Shown here in pieces: positions 44,887-54,788 of a stretch of DNA of 64,000 nucleotides (the stretch's first letter is position 1; every line of letters begins with the position of its first letter). The DNA comes from Niallia sp. XMNu-256. GTDB taxonomy: Bacteria; Bacillota; Bacilli; Bacillales; Cytobacillaceae. Location: NCBI RefSeq assembly GCF_036670015.1, contig NZ_CP137636.1:4070501-4134500 (forward strand), written 5' to 3'. The notes beneath the pieces were generated by a model. It was not told the origin of the DNA. It searched no databases and saw nothing but the letters and a program-made list of their open reading frames with translations. A program made the position numbers and the translations under genes.

Positions 44887-46056
44887 TTAAAAATTATTTA
44901 AAAACAAACGAATGACATCAGCCGCTCCAATAAAGGTTCCTAATGAACTCCCTAGATTTGCAAGTACAACGACTAAAAGAATTCTTGTTACTTTATTATT
45001 CCAGAATCCCTTAAGAGAGTGTACGTCCGTTGATAGCTTTTCAAAGTCTCTTACATTTGGTTTGCGGACAAGGGCTTGGACAAATCCTGTAAACCAGCCC
45101 GCAGCGGTGATCGGATCTAACGCAGTAATGGGTGCGGCTACAAAGGCGGTCAAAATGGTCAGTGGATGTCCAAACGCAATCGCTGTACCAAGAGCAGATA
45201 GAGAGCCATGCCATAAAATCCAACTTAACGTCTGCTGCATGCCAGCAGATGGATTGTTATAAAAAGTATATGCAATCATGCCGATGATTAGTAAAGGAAT
45301 CGTCCACCCAATGATTTTAGGCCACTTTGATTTCGGCGGCAGCGTTGAAATCGCATCGAGATCATGATCCTCATGAATAATCTTTTTAATCCCTGGTACG
45401 TGAGCTGCTCCTAAAACAGCAACTACCTTTTCTCCTGGGGCCTCTTTAATCTTTTGTGATAAATATTGATCCCGTTCATCAATCAGCGGGGTTTTCAGTC
45501 TTGGAAAGTGCTGAGTGAAATCACTTAATACGGAATCTAGCATATCTTGTGACTTCATTTTTTCCAATTCTTCTTCTGTAATCTTTTCATTGCTAAAAAT
45601 ACTAAAGATGATTTGTGTAATTAATTGGGCTTTTCCCCATAACCCCACATTATGCCAAATCCTTGAAAAGGTAATTCCAATATTACGGTCTGCTAACACT
45701 AAATTAGCTCCAACTTCTTCAGCCGATTGGATGCCTTGAATCATTTCCTGACCTGCATTAATCCCTAACTGGCTGGCCATTCTTTTTTGAAAAGAGGATA
45801 AAGCTAAATTAACGAGAAGGACGGCCGCCTTCTTTTCCTTAATCACCTTAAAGATGTCCATATCCTTCCACTTGTCACCATCTACAATGGATTGATATCT
45901 TTGTTGGTCCAATTCCACACAAACCGAATCTGGCTTTTCCCTTTCAATGACCTCTTTAACCTGCTCGGCACTTTGCCGCGATACATGGGCTGTCCCAATT
46001 AAAATGACTTCTTTTTCATTTATATTTAAACGGGTTATATTTTCTTCTTCAGACAT
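44887..46056 (-). CDS. TraB/PrgY-family membrane protein
   Basis: 389 aa. The N-terminal TraB (TIKI-like) domain has GTAHVSRQSAEQV, CVELDQQRY, and VLGAAHVPGIKKI. The C-terminal half (about 250-389) has four hydrophobic segments. PrgY of enterococcal plasmids lowers pheromone activity, and eukaryotic TIKI relatives are metalloproteases; the role in bacilli is unknown. It stands alone between terminators. Confidence 0.85.
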   Translation of the reverse strand: MSEEENITRLNINEKEVILIGTAHVSRQSAEQVKEVIEREKPDSVCVELDQQRYQSIVDGDKWKDMDIFKVIKEKKAAVLLVNLALSSFQKRMASQLGINAGQEMIQGIQSAEEVGANLVLADRNIGITFSRIWHNVGLWGKAQLITQIIFSIFSNEKITEEELEKMKSQDMLDSVLSDFTQHFPRLKTPLIDERDQYLSQKIKEAPGEKVVAVLGAAHVPGIKKIIHEDHDLDAISTLPPKSKWPKIIGWTIPLLIIGMIAYTFYNNPSAGMQQTLSWILWHGSLSALGTAIAFGHPLTILTAFVAAPITALDPITAAGWFTGFVQALVRKPNVRDFEKLSTDVHSLKGFWNNKVTRILLVVVLANLGSSLGTFIGAADVIRLFLNNF

Positions 46057-46717
46057 ACATGACCTTCCTTTTAATTCTGATCACTTTATTTTCGGATTAT
46101 CTCTACATAATACCGTACATTCACGCGATTATGAAATAGTTTCCTCTTGAAAGTACATCCTTTACAACGATTTCAACTCCATAGTTCTTTAAACGTTTTG
46201 TTCAGAACAGCCTCACCAAAAATACTTTTATGCCTTACTTACTCCCTTTTTGGCTATTTTATTTCGGAATAAGTCCTATAGAGTCACCTCATTTGTTTTT
46301 TTTCAGAACCAACATCTGATATACACAATCCCTTAAAAAATAAGACTTATGTTAGGTGAAATTGAGTTGATTTAGCCCAATATCCAACCTTATAATGATT
46401 GAAAAATTTGCCCCTGTATGTAATTATTTATATATTACAGAGATACAGTTTTAATTTAAAAGAGATACAGTTTAATTTCATTCAGCAAATGCTTTTTGTA
46501 CAAAAAGCTTGCGACAGGAACCAGTTGATACGGATAAGGTGTACCCCTTGCTGATTGAAGTTAAGTTTCCGGCAGATAAATAGATTGGCAAGCTCGACGA
46601 CGAACAGAAAGTCCTAGTCAAGTGAAAGCCACAAGATATAACGTTCTGAAGCATGATAAAAATCAGGGCGCAAATTCGGTAGACGAATTTGATATTAAAT
46701 TAGAGGAGATTCCAAGG
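46057..46717. other. 660-bp gap with direct repeats, a palindrome and a possible gene remnant
   Basis: AGAGATACAGTTT-AATTT occurs twice head to tail (46439 and 46461). The perfect 18-bp palindrome GCTTTTTGTACAAAAAGC is at 46491-46508. From about 46509 one frame reads protein-like (ending in LLIEVKFPADK, TAG at about 46581), and the same frame continues past the stop (IGKLDDEQKVLVK) to a TGA at about 46624. This could be a decayed gene end. No intact gene is visible. Confidence 0.4.
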
Positions 46718-47905
46718 ATGAAAAATAAGGCGGTTATTCTAGGTAATAATTACTATATAGGTTTAAGTACGATGAGATGTTTAGGAAAAGAAGGCATCCA
46801 TACGGTGGCGATGGATTATTCCGATGAACAGGCATACGGAACGAAAACAAAATACTGTTCGGAACGGGTTATATCCCCTCACTACAAAAATGAGACAAAA
46901 GCCTTTATTGAATTTTTAAAGGATTATGCAAAAAAACAAACTGCTCCGCCTGTCCTAATCCCTTGTCATGATTCATATGTGGAAGTGATTGACCAACATC
47001 TGAACGAATTAAAAGAATATTATCTTATCCCACAAACCGAACAAGGTCTATATACAAAAACAATGGACAAGCAGGCACTGCATCAATTGGCAATCGAACA
47101 TGGGGTAGCTGTACCTGAAACATTGCAAGCAGACGAAGAAAATCTTTTTGAAAAAGTGGATGAAATCATTAAATATCCTTGTTTAGTTAAACCAACCGAT
47201 TCACCAACATTCGTCTCTATTTTTAGAAGAAAACTATTTAAGGTGCACAACAGAGAAGAATTGGCTGACGCACTCGAGAAATCAAAACAAGCTGAACAAG
47301 AGGTAATTATTCAACGAATTATCCCTGGATTTGATGATCATATGTATACATTTGATGCCTATTTAAATCAGGATGCTAAAGTTACACACTGGACAACTTG
47401 TAATAAATATCGCCAGTTTCCAATCAACTTTGGCGCATCTGTCTATACAGGCCAAAAATATGTTCCAGAACTATATGAAATTGGGGCCAAGTTTTTAGAA
47501 GGCATCGGTTTTAAGGGTTTTGTAGAAATTGAGTTTAAAAAAGATGCAGAAACAGGAAAGTTTTATTTAATTGAATTGAATGTTCGGATTACGAACCTTA
47601 ATAATTTATTATACAAAATCGGCTTGAATTTCCCTTATATTACGTACCGGGAATTAACCGGAAACCCATTGGAACCGAAAGCAGTGAAAGAAAATACAGG
47701 CCTTGTCTTTATCTATACGTATGAAGATTTATTAGCTGTGCGTGATTATCTCAGAACTGGACAGCTTACCCTTGGTTCTGTTATTAAATCCTATTTTAAA
47801 CCAAAAGCCCATGCGATTTGGGAATGGAGTGATCCAAAACCGGCGTTTTCCTATTATGGAGGCATCGTTCTTGGTAAAGTGTTTAAAAAGGCTTTGAAAA
47901 GGTAA
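46718..47905 (+). CDS. ATP-grasp carboxylate-amine ligase (candidate D-aspartate ligase)
   Basis: About 395 aa. The N terminus (AVILGNNYYIGLSTMRCLG) and central ATP-grasp (YPCLVKPTDSP, IIQRIIPGFDDHMYTF, FVEIEFKK, LIELNVRITNL) match carboxylate-amine ligases, which include the D-Asp ligase of Enterococcus faecium. ATG 46718 follows GAGGAG by 9 nt; the frame reaches back to 46622 through non-family sequence. With a MurE-like ligase and an Asp racemase next to it, ligation of D-Asp to a peptidoglycan or related peptide is plausible. Confidence 0.72.
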   Translation: MKNKAVILGNNYYIGLSTMRCLGKEGIHTVAMDYSDEQAYGTKTKYCSERVISPHYKNETKAFIEFLKDYAKKQTAPPVLIPCHDSYVEVIDQHLNELKEYYLIPQTEQGLYTKTMDKQALHQLAIEHGVAVPETLQADEENLFEKVDEIIKYPCLVKPTDSPTFVSIFRRKLFKVHNREELADALEKSKQAEQEVIIQRIIPGFDDHMYTFDAYLNQDAKVTHWTTCNKYRQFPINFGASVYTGQKYVPELYEIGAKFLEGIGFKGFVEIEFKKDAETGKFYLIELNVRITNLNNLLYKIGLNFPYITYRELTGNPLEPKAVKENTGLVFIYTYEDLLAVRDYLRTGQLTLGSVIKSYFKPKAHAIWEWSDPKPAFSYYGGIVLGKVFKKALKR

Positions 47906-48045
47906 TAAAAGTAGCAATAACATGGACAAACAGAACATTCGCACGACCTTCTTGAACAGAAATTACAAAGCACCGCAAAGGTAGGTCGATCGATAGTTCC
48001 ATAGAAAAAAGGTTTAAGCAGGTATCCATTAATGGAGGCGGCATT

Positions 48046-49524
48046 ATGTTATTAACAAAGATTGTGGAAAATCTTACATTCTCTCTACTAAAAGGAGAAA
48101 TGGAGAAGGAAATCAGCTCCATTTCTTATGATTCAAGAGAAGTGAAAGAAAGTGGTTTATTTGTGGCAATATCCGGTTTTTCAGTTGACGGCCATACCTT
48201 TATTAAAAAGGCGATTGAAAATGGAGCAACTGCGATTATTGTTGAAAAGAGTATCGAAGTTGATGAGCCTGTTACGATTATAAAAGTAGACGATTCAAGA
48301 CAAGCTTTAGCGAAAGTTTCAGCAAATTTCTACGATCATCCAACAGAAAAGTTAAATTTAATCGGCATTACGGGAACAAACGGGAAAACCTCTACCACTT
48401 ATTTTGTGAAATCAATTTTTGAACAAGCTCATAAATCAGTAGGTCTAATCGGCACGATTGGAACGGTCATGAATAACAAACTACTGGAAACTAAAAATAC
48501 AACCCCAGAGTCATTAAACTTGCAACAACTTTTCTCTGAGATGGTTGACAGTGAAATTGATGATTGTATTATGGAGGTATCTTCCCATGCCCTTAGTTTA
48601 AAACGGACGGCTTATTGTCAATTTAACACGGGGATCTTTACAAATTTAACACCAGATCATTTAGAACTGCATCACACAATGGAAGATTATTTCCTAGCAA
48701 AAGCAGAATTATTTAAGATGACGACAGACTATAACATCATTAATGTCGATGACCCATATGGTCAGAGATTATATGAAATGGTGCAAACCTATCATGTTCC
48801 TGTCCTAACATATGGGATTGATAACAAGGCAGATATTTATGCCTCCAATATTGTACTAGATAGTGATTATTCAACATATACGTTACATACACCAGAAGGA
48901 TCCATTGAGATTACAGTCAATATCCCTGGCATTTTTAACGTATATAATAGTTTAGCAGCGATCGCCTGCGCTTATTGTAATAAAATTAGTCTTCACGATA
49001 TCCAACAAGGAATGCTTGCATTGGAAAATATTAAAGGCAGACTAGAAGTGATTTATCAAGATGAGAACCGAAAAATTGTCGTTGATTTTGCCCATACAGA
49101 AGATAGTTTAGAAAAAGCACTTACAACATTGCGGACCAATACGAAAGGGCGAATCCTCCTCGTTTTTGGTGTGTATGCGGCCCCGGGAGAAGCTGGTAGA
49201 GATAAAAGACGAGCCATGGGCCAAGTTGCTGCGAAATTTGCCGATTTATCGGTCGTTACATCCGATAATCCAAAGTTCCAAGACCCGAATGCGATTATAG
49301 AAGAAATTACCGAAGCGATGAAAGAAGAAAATGGGGCTTATATAGCTGTAGTCGATCGAAAAGAGGCCATTCGCCATGCCATTGAGTTATGTGAAAAAGG
49401 TGATACAATTTTATTAGCTGGAAAAGGCCACGAAACGTCACAGGTCATTGGCGATAAAGAAATTCCCTTCAATGAAAGGGAAATTGTTATGGAAATTTTA
49501 AGCGATAAGCAATACACCGTCTAA
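48046..49524 (+). CDS. MurE-like UDP-MurNAc-tripeptide ligase (second-copy type)
   Basis: 492 aa Mur ligase. ATP site GITGTNGKTSTTYF; MEVSSHALSL; AKAELFKM with the Lys usually carbamylated; DFAHTEDSLEKAL; GKGHETSQ. The amino-acid specificity motif reads DNPK (in VTSDNPKFQDP), whereas DAP-adding MurE has DNPR. This suggests a different third residue or substrate. It is not in a division/cell-wall cluster but next to an ATP-grasp ligase and an Asp racemase, so it is probably a paralogue with a special role. Confidence 0.85.
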   Translation: MLLTKIVENLTFSLLKGEMEKEISSISYDSREVKESGLFVAISGFSVDGHTFIKKAIENGATAIIVEKSIEVDEPVTIIKVDDSRQALAKVSANFYDHPTEKLNLIGITGTNGKTSTTYFVKSIFEQAHKSVGLIGTIGTVMNNKLLETKNTTPESLNLQQLFSEMVDSEIDDCIMEVSSHALSLKRTAYCQFNTGIFTNLTPDHLELHHTMEDYFLAKAELFKMTTDYNIINVDDPYGQRLYEMVQTYHVPVLTYGIDNKADIYASNIVLDSDYSTYTLHTPEGSIEITVNIPGIFNVYNSLAAIACAYCNKISLHDIQQGMLALENIKGRLEVIYQDENRKIVVDFAHTEDSLEKALTTLRTNTKGRILLVFGVYAAPGEAGRDKRRAMGQVAAKFADLSVVTSDNPKFQDPNAIIEEITEAMKEENGAYIAVVDRKEAIRHAIELCEKGDTILLAGKGHETSQVIGDKEIPFNEREIVMEILSDKQYTV

Positions 49525-49527
49525 CGC

Positions 49528-49556
49528 GTAAAACAGGGTTTGAACATCCTGTTTTG
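49528..49556 (+). terminator. Weak terminator-like hairpin after the MurE-like gene
   Basis: AAAACAGG pairs with CCTGTTTT; only four T follow, so readthrough to the racemase is likely. Confidence 0.4.
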
Positions 49557-49644
49557 CCTCATTTTTGGGACAGCCCTACTTTGCAGCACTCCTTGAAAAT
49601 GAAGGAACAGTTCGATGAATTTAAGAAGGAAACTAGGTGAACAA

Positions 49645-50601
49645 ATGTCTAAAAGTTTGGGAATAATCGGTGGGATGGGACCAAAGGCAACTTCCGTCTT
49701 TTTTGATAAAGTCATTGAATCTACAGATGCCCATAAAGATCAGGATCATATTAATATGGTGATCTTAAATCATGCTACATTGCCTGATCGTACGGAGACG
49801 ATTTTGAGTGGTGACGATGGAGCCTTTTTAGATGAGATCAGAAAGGATATTGAGATCCTTGAAAAGGCAGGAGTTTCTAATATCGCGATTCCATGTAATA
49901 CCTCTCACTATTTTTATGAAAAAATTCAAGAAATGACGGATATTCATGTCATTCATATGATAGAAGAAACCATTAAGGAAATCTCAGAAAAATATGGCCG
50001 TACCGCTAAGATTGGCATTATGGCTACGAATGGTACGATCAAAAGTGATATTTATAAAAAGGTTGCCAACTCCTTTGGGCTAGAGGTTTATTACCCTGAC
50101 CCTGATACACAAGCACAGATCATGGATATTATTTATAATAAAGTAAAAAGTGATTTAACTCTTGATGTTACGGAAATTGAAAATATTGTCTTTGACTTTA
50201 TTTTCAACCATGAATGCAGTTGTGTCATTTTAGCTTGTACAGAATTATCATGTATCCAGTTAAATAAGGATGTAGAGAAATATTGTGTAGATGCAATGGA
50301 AGTGTTGGTAAAACGTTCGATTGAATTGTCGGGAAAGTATGTGAAAGGTCAACATTTTGATGAGTTTCTAACCGAGTCATTTGCGAACGATACGTATGAA
50401 AGAGAATTACGATTATCTTCTCAAGAATGTGAGGCCGTTAAAAAGAGATTCCCTCACGCTACAATTACCTCATTAGATCAAGAAATTGATACTGATGGAA
50501 AAGCATGGTATAAGGTGAATCTTATATCGGATGACAAGCCATTTAGTGATCATTCGGGTGTACAAGAAACTCTAGAAAACAAACAACGCATAAAAGTGTA
50601 A
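49645..50601 (+). CDS. Aspartate/glutamate racemase family protein with C-terminal extension
   Basis: About 318 aa. GIIGGMGPKATSVFF and the two catalytic cysteines IPCNTSH (about 84) and LACTELS (about 195) define PLP-independent Asp racemases. About 80 residues past the usual domain end (after SGKYVKGQHFDEFL) are extra and unrecognised. ATG 49645 has AGGTG 6 nt upstream; ATG 49615 is an alternative. It would supply D-Asp to the ATP-grasp ligase of the same cluster. Confidence 0.82.
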   Translation: MSKSLGIIGGMGPKATSVFFDKVIESTDAHKDQDHINMVILNHATLPDRTETILSGDDGAFLDEIRKDIEILEKAGVSNIAIPCNTSHYFYEKIQEMTDIHVIHMIEETIKEISEKYGRTAKIGIMATNGTIKSDIYKKVANSFGLEVYYPDPDTQAQIMDIIYNKVKSDLTLDVTEIENIVFDFIFNHECSCVILACTELSCIQLNKDVEKYCVDAMEVLVKRSIELSGKYVKGQHFDEFLTESFANDTYERELRLSSQECEAVKKRFPHATITSLDQEIDTDGKAWYKVNLISDDKPFSDHSGVQETLENKQRIKV

Positions 50602-50633
50602 AAAAACTAGGCTGGCATTCGCCTAGTTTTTTA
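50602..50633 (+). terminator. Intrinsic terminator after the racemase gene
   Basis: AAACTAGGC-TGGCATTC-GCCTAGTTT followed by TTT. Confidence 0.88.
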
Positions 50634-50809
50634 TTTTTATACTGGTTCATAACGTTCTTTAGCAGAATACGAGTAAAGCCCCTCAGCATTTCAACTTTTC
50701 CTCCCCTTTTAATGAAAAAACTCCCTCATCCCCATGTAACAAATTTCTCTCACGAAACATATGCTACACGAAGAGGCCCAGTTTTAACTCTTTGATGAGA
50801 GGAGTGTAT

Positions 50810-52207
50810 ATGGTGGGAATTGAATTAACACTCATTCACTGGATATATTTAGTGTTTATTTTCCTAATTATCGGATTTATGGTTAAACGATTAGATACAA
50901 CGATTTTATGTATCGTCGGGATATTCCTGATCGCAATTATCTCAAATGGTTCAATGACAAAATCGATTGCCAGCATTTTCTCTAGTTTCCTCTTCGCGAT
51001 AACTGAACTATTACCCACTATTTTGATTATTTCCATGATCGTTGCCATGAGTAAGACGTTAACCCAAACAGGGATTAATGATGTCATGATTGCCCCGTTT
51101 GCTAAATTGATCCGGACTCCTACTCTTGCTTATTGGACGATCGGGGTTTTAATGATGGTAATGTCCTTCTTTTTCTGGCCGTCACCCGCTGTTGCTTTAC
51201 TTGGCGCCGTCTTGCTGCCGGTAGCAATCCGAGCAGGGCTTCCAGCTATTGGGGTAGCGATTGCGATGAATTTATTTGGTCATGGGATCGCTTTATCAGG
51301 GGATTTTATTATTCAAGCTGCACCTAAACTAACTGCTGATGCCGCAGGTCTGCCTGTAGAAGATGTCATTTCGGCGAGTATTCCCCTTGTAATTGTCATG
51401 GGCATTGTCACAACCATTGTTGCCTTCATTCTATTAAAGAGGGATTTAAACAAGGGAAAATTGCTTGATGTTCCGGCTTTTGAGGGGTCGATTGAAGAGG
51501 TGGAAAAGGTCGACGTCTTATCCTCCCCTCAAAAGAAGTGGTTCGCTATTTTGATTCCCGTTCTCTTCGCTCTTGACGTTGTGGCAATGTTCGTCTTTAA
51601 TCTTCAAGGTGGGGATGCAACAGCCTTAGTTGGTGGAACAGCCATCCTAATTTTTCTACTGATTAACCTAACAGGGTTTAAAGTTAAAGGATTATCAAAG
51701 ACGACAAGAAGAATCATTGATGGTTTCCAGTTTGGATTTAAGGTGTTTGGTCCTGTTATCCCTATTGCTGCCTTCTTTTACTTAGGTGATGCCGGTTTTG
51801 AGACAATCATTGGAGGAGACTTTCTTCCAGTAGCATCAAATGGGATTGTCAATGATTTAGGTGTGGCTTTGGCAAGCGTTGTACCGTTAACTGCTGAAAT
51901 TGGTGCCGTCACATTAACCATTGTAGGAGCAATTACTGGTTTAGACGGTTCTGGTTTTTCTGGCATCTCCCTTTCAGGTTCGATCGCTAACTTATTCTCA
52001 CACGCCATTGGGGATGGCGCAGCAACCTTGACGGCCCTCGGTCAAATATCCGCGATTTGGGTTGGCGGAGGTACACTAATCCCTTGGGCACTAATCCCAG
52101 CTGCTGCCATTTGTAATGTAAGTCCTTTTGAGCTTGCTAGAAGAAACCTTTTACCTGTTTGTATTGGTTTAGTTGTTACAACCATTGTTGCGATGTTTTT
52201 AATCTAA
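50810..52207 (+). CDS. Multi-TM permease, ion-transporter-superfamily type
   Basis: About 465 aa, 11-12 hydrophobic segments, Gly-rich re-entrant-like pieces (FFWPSPAVALLGAVLLP; AITGLDGSGFSGISL; IWVGGGTLIPWALIP). The pattern recalls GntP/DctM-like carriers of organic anions, but I cannot name the substrate. ATG 50810 lies 7 nt after GAGAGGAG; the frame begins at 50792. It stands alone between terminators. Confidence 0.75.
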   Translation: MVGIELTLIHWIYLVFIFLIIGFMVKRLDTTILCIVGIFLIAIISNGSMTKSIASIFSSFLFAITELLPTILIISMIVAMSKTLTQTGINDVMIAPFAKLIRTPTLAYWTIGVLMMVMSFFFWPSPAVALLGAVLLPVAIRAGLPAIGVAIAMNLFGHGIALSGDFIIQAAPKLTADAAGLPVEDVISASIPLVIVMGIVTTIVAFILLKRDLNKGKLLDVPAFEGSIEEVEKVDVLSSPQKKWFAILIPVLFALDVVAMFVFNLQGGDATALVGGTAILIFLLINLTGFKVKGLSKTTRRIIDGFQFGFKVFGPVIPIAAFFYLGDAGFETIIGGDFLPVASNGIVNDLGVALASVVPLTAEIGAVTLTIVGAITGLDGSGFSGISLSGSIANLFSHAIGDGAATLTALGQISAIWVGGGTLIPWALIPAAAICNVSPFELARRNLLPVCIGLVVTTIVAMFLI

Positions 52208-52210
52208 TAG

Positions 52211-52250
52211 AAAAAGAGCATCCCTGTTGTTGCCCAGGCGATGCTCCTTT
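52211..52250. terminator. Bidirectional terminator between the permease and thiY
   Basis: GAGCATC pairs with GATGCTC around a loop of about 17 nt, AAAAA on the left and a T-rich tail on the right. Confidence 0.75.
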
Positions 52251-52253
52251 CTA

Positions 52254-53267
52254 TTATTCTTCTATATTTTGAACGATATCACTTACGTTAGGTATTTCCT
52301 CAATTAAACCAACATTTTTTAACCAGTGAGATACTTCTACCCATAATTCCCCGTCTTGAGTTCCAAAATCATCAACCCCTCCCATTTTTGGAAGCAGGAT
52401 TTCAATACTTTCTTTCTCTACGGCCTCTTCTAATGGGAAGTTGGCTTGATCTTGGTTATTTAATAGAATAGTAAGAGCTTCCTCCGGATTTTCACTCATA
52501 AACTCGTACCCTTTTTGGGCTGCTCTCCAGAATGCTTGAATTGCATCTTTTTCCTTTTCCCATGTATCATCACTTGTAATCAATACAATCTCATTGTAGC
52601 TAGGGACACCGTAATCCACTGGATTAAAATAACGGGTTTTGAATCCACTATGTTTTAAAACTGGAACTTCATGATTAACAAAGGCCCCAATGACAGCATC
52701 TACATTTTCCGTAACTAAGGAAGAATTCAATTCAAAACCAACATCAATCATTTCCACTTGATTGATATTGCCGCCATCATGGGAAACCATTGTTTCAAGC
52801 AGTGCTTCATTTAAAGGGATTCCCGGATAACCAACCTTTTTGCCTTCTAAATCCTTTGGTGATTTCACCGGACTGTCTGCTGCAACGACAATATGGTTCG
52901 TCGGGGACTGAACGATGCCCGCAATTGATTTCACAGGTACATTTTCATTCGCACGAGCCATAATAACATCTGGCTGATAATATAAGCCTAACGTTACCTT
53001 ACCTGCTGCAGTTAACGTCAACGGATCGGTCGTATTAGCTGGAAACTGAATATCCAATTTGACTCCTTCTTCTTCAAAATAACCTTTTTCTTGAGCCACA
53101 TATAAATAACTGTGAACTGCATTTGGATACCAATCCAGCATAATACTCACTTCTTTCAGCTCTTTACCATCATCTGCTGCTTCTGTAGAGGCCGAATCGG
53201 TACTACCACAGGCTGTTAAAACCAACAGGATTAAAAATCCTAAACTAATTGAAGCCCATTTTTTCAT
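52254..53267 (-). CDS. thiY: ThiY-like pyrimidine-precursor-binding lipoprotein
   Basis: 337 aa NMT1/THI5-like periplasmic-type binding lipoprotein. The signal peptide ends LVLTAC (Cys20). MLDWYPNAVHSYLYVAQEKGYF is the family start, and FPANTTDPLTL follows. With TenA and ThiXZ it salvages base-degraded thiamine (formylaminopyrimidine). The gene is last in the TPP-riboswitch operon. Confidence 0.93.
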   Translation of the reverse strand: MKKWASISLGFLILLVLTACGSTDSASTEAADDGKELKEVSIMLDWYPNAVHSYLYVAQEKGYFEEEGVKLDIQFPANTTDPLTLTAAGKVTLGLYYQPDVIMARANENVPVKSIAGIVQSPTNHIVVAADSPVKSPKDLEGKKVGYPGIPLNEALLETMVSHDGGNINQVEMIDVGFELNSSLVTENVDAVIGAFVNHEVPVLKHSGFKTRYFNPVDYGVPSYNEIVLITSDDTWEKEKDAIQAFWRAAQKGYEFMSENPEEALTILLNNQDQANFPLEEAVEKESIEILLPKMGGVDDFGTQDGELWVEVSHWLKNVGLIEEIPNVSDIVQNIEE

Positions 53268-53268
53268 C

Positions 53269-54015
53269 TTAATTTCTCCATTTCAAACATATTTTTTCTA
53301 ACCAGATCACGAGTAAAAATAAGATCATTCCAACAAGTGCTAGAATCACAATTGGGGCAAAGACAGCCGCTCCATCAAATTGGGTCATCATCCGGCGGCT
53401 AAAGTAGCCAAGCCCTGCTTGTGCTCCTAACCACTCTCCAATTGCGGCCCCGATCACACTAGCGGTTACAGCCACCTTTAATCCCGAAAAAATCGACGGT
53501 AAGGCACTAGGAACATCTAATTTTAAAAAAATCTCCCTCTTGGAAGCGCCCATCGTAAGCAGCAATTCTCTCATATTTTTATTGGCCGATTTAAACCCAT
53601 CAAACGTACTTACGGTTAACGGAAAAAATGCAATTAAAAATGTGACGAGAACTTTGCTCCAAATCGAATAGCCAAACCACACAACGAAAATCGGTGCGAG
53701 CGCAATCGTTGGAATCGTTTGTGATGCAATAATCAGGGGATAAAATGTTTTTTCGACTGTTTTGCTGCTATACATCCATACGGCCAACCCCATCCCAATC
53801 AATATGGAAGCGGCTAATCCTAAAAATATAATCGATAGCGTAGCCGGTAAATGAACGAGAATTAAAATGTCCTTTAACTCCCAAAGTTTTACAACAATAT
53901 CAATGGGGGAAGGCAGAACAAAACTTTTATTATAAAGTCGTGCTCCGACCTCCCAGATCAATAACATAAGGAAAAGAAAAACTCCTGTTGATAGGTAGGT
54001 TTTTAACTGTTTCAT
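53269..54015 (-). CDS. thiX: ThiX-like ABC permease
   Basis: 248 aa with six membrane segments. The EAA loop is ELLLTMGASKREIFLKLDVPSALP, and GAAIGEWLGAQAGLGYF follows, typical of SsuC/ThiX permeases. Its ATGA start overlaps the thiZ stop by 4 bp. Confidence 0.93.
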   Translation of the reverse strand: MKQLKTYLSTGVFLFLMLLIWEVGARLYNKSFVLPSPIDIVVKLWELKDILILVHLPATLSIIFLGLAASILIGMGLAVWMYSSKTVEKTFYPLIIASQTIPTIALAPIFVVWFGYSIWSKVLVTFLIAFFPLTVSTFDGFKSANKNMRELLLTMGASKREIFLKLDVPSALPSIFSGLKVAVTASVIGAAIGEWLGAQAGLGYFSRRMMTQFDGAAVFAPIVILALVGMILFLLVIWLEKICLKWRN

Positions 54016-54788
54016 ATCGTCACCTTCTCGCGAAGACGATCAATCAGGACTTCTTTCAAAACAATAACCTCGGACTGAGCCAGATCACGAATCCCTCGAG
54101 GACGACTTAATGGAACCTTTATGTCCTCAATTGTTGAAACTGGCTTAGGCTGTAAGATAAAAATCCGATCAGACAAAAATAATGCTTCATCCACATCATG
54201 GGTAATAAAGAGAATCGTCTTCTTCCATTTCACCCACTGCTCTAGTAGCCATTCTTGCATGGTCAATCGGGTAATCGCGTCTAAAGCGCTAAAGGGTTCA
54301 TCCAACAAGAGAATATTTGACCCGCTTAATACCGTTCGTAAAAAAGAAACTCGCTGTCTCATTCCACCCGATAGGTCACTAGGAAAATCATGTTCAACCC
54401 CTCGTAGCCCAAATTCAACAAGCAGCTCGCTAATTTGTAATTGCGCTTCGTCTTTTGGAACTCCTTTAATTTCCAACGGCAGCATGGCATTTTCCATGAT
54501 CGTTCGCCAGGGCATGAGTAAATCCTGTTGGGGCATGTAACCAATCTGCCCTAAGCGATCATTCGTGTTTTTCCCATTCAAGTGAATTTCACCTTGTGAC
54601 GGCTGCTCAAGGCCGGTAATTAAGCGAAAAATGGTGCTCTTTCCAGATCCACTCGCCCCGATAATACTAACAAACTCACCCTCATGAATGTGAAAATTTA
54701 TTTCGTTAAGAACGGACTCTGGAGTCACTATTTTTTCAGTTTGATATTGAAAAGAAACATTCTTAAACTCTAATACTCTATTGCTCAT
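54012..54788 (-). CDS. thiZ: ThiZ-like ABC ATPase
   Basis: About 258 aa. Walker A GASGSGKST, signature LSGGMRQR, Walker B ILLLDEPFSALD, switch THDVDEA. ATG 54788 overlaps the tenA stop by 4 bp (ATGA), preferred over ATG 54800. Confidence 0.93.
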   Translation of the reverse strand: MSNRVLEFKNVSFQYQTEKIVTPESVLNEINFHIHEGEFVSIIGASGSGKSTIFRLITGLEQPSQGEIHLNGKNTNDRLGQIGYMPQQDLLMPWRTIMENAMLPLEIKGVPKDEAQLQISELLVEFGLRGVEHDFPSDLSGGMRQRVSFLRTVLSGSNILLLDEPFSALDAITRLTMQEWLLEQWVKWKKTILFITHDVDEALFLSDRIFILQPKPVSTIEDIKVPLSRPRGIRDLAQSEVIVLKEVLIDRLREKVTI

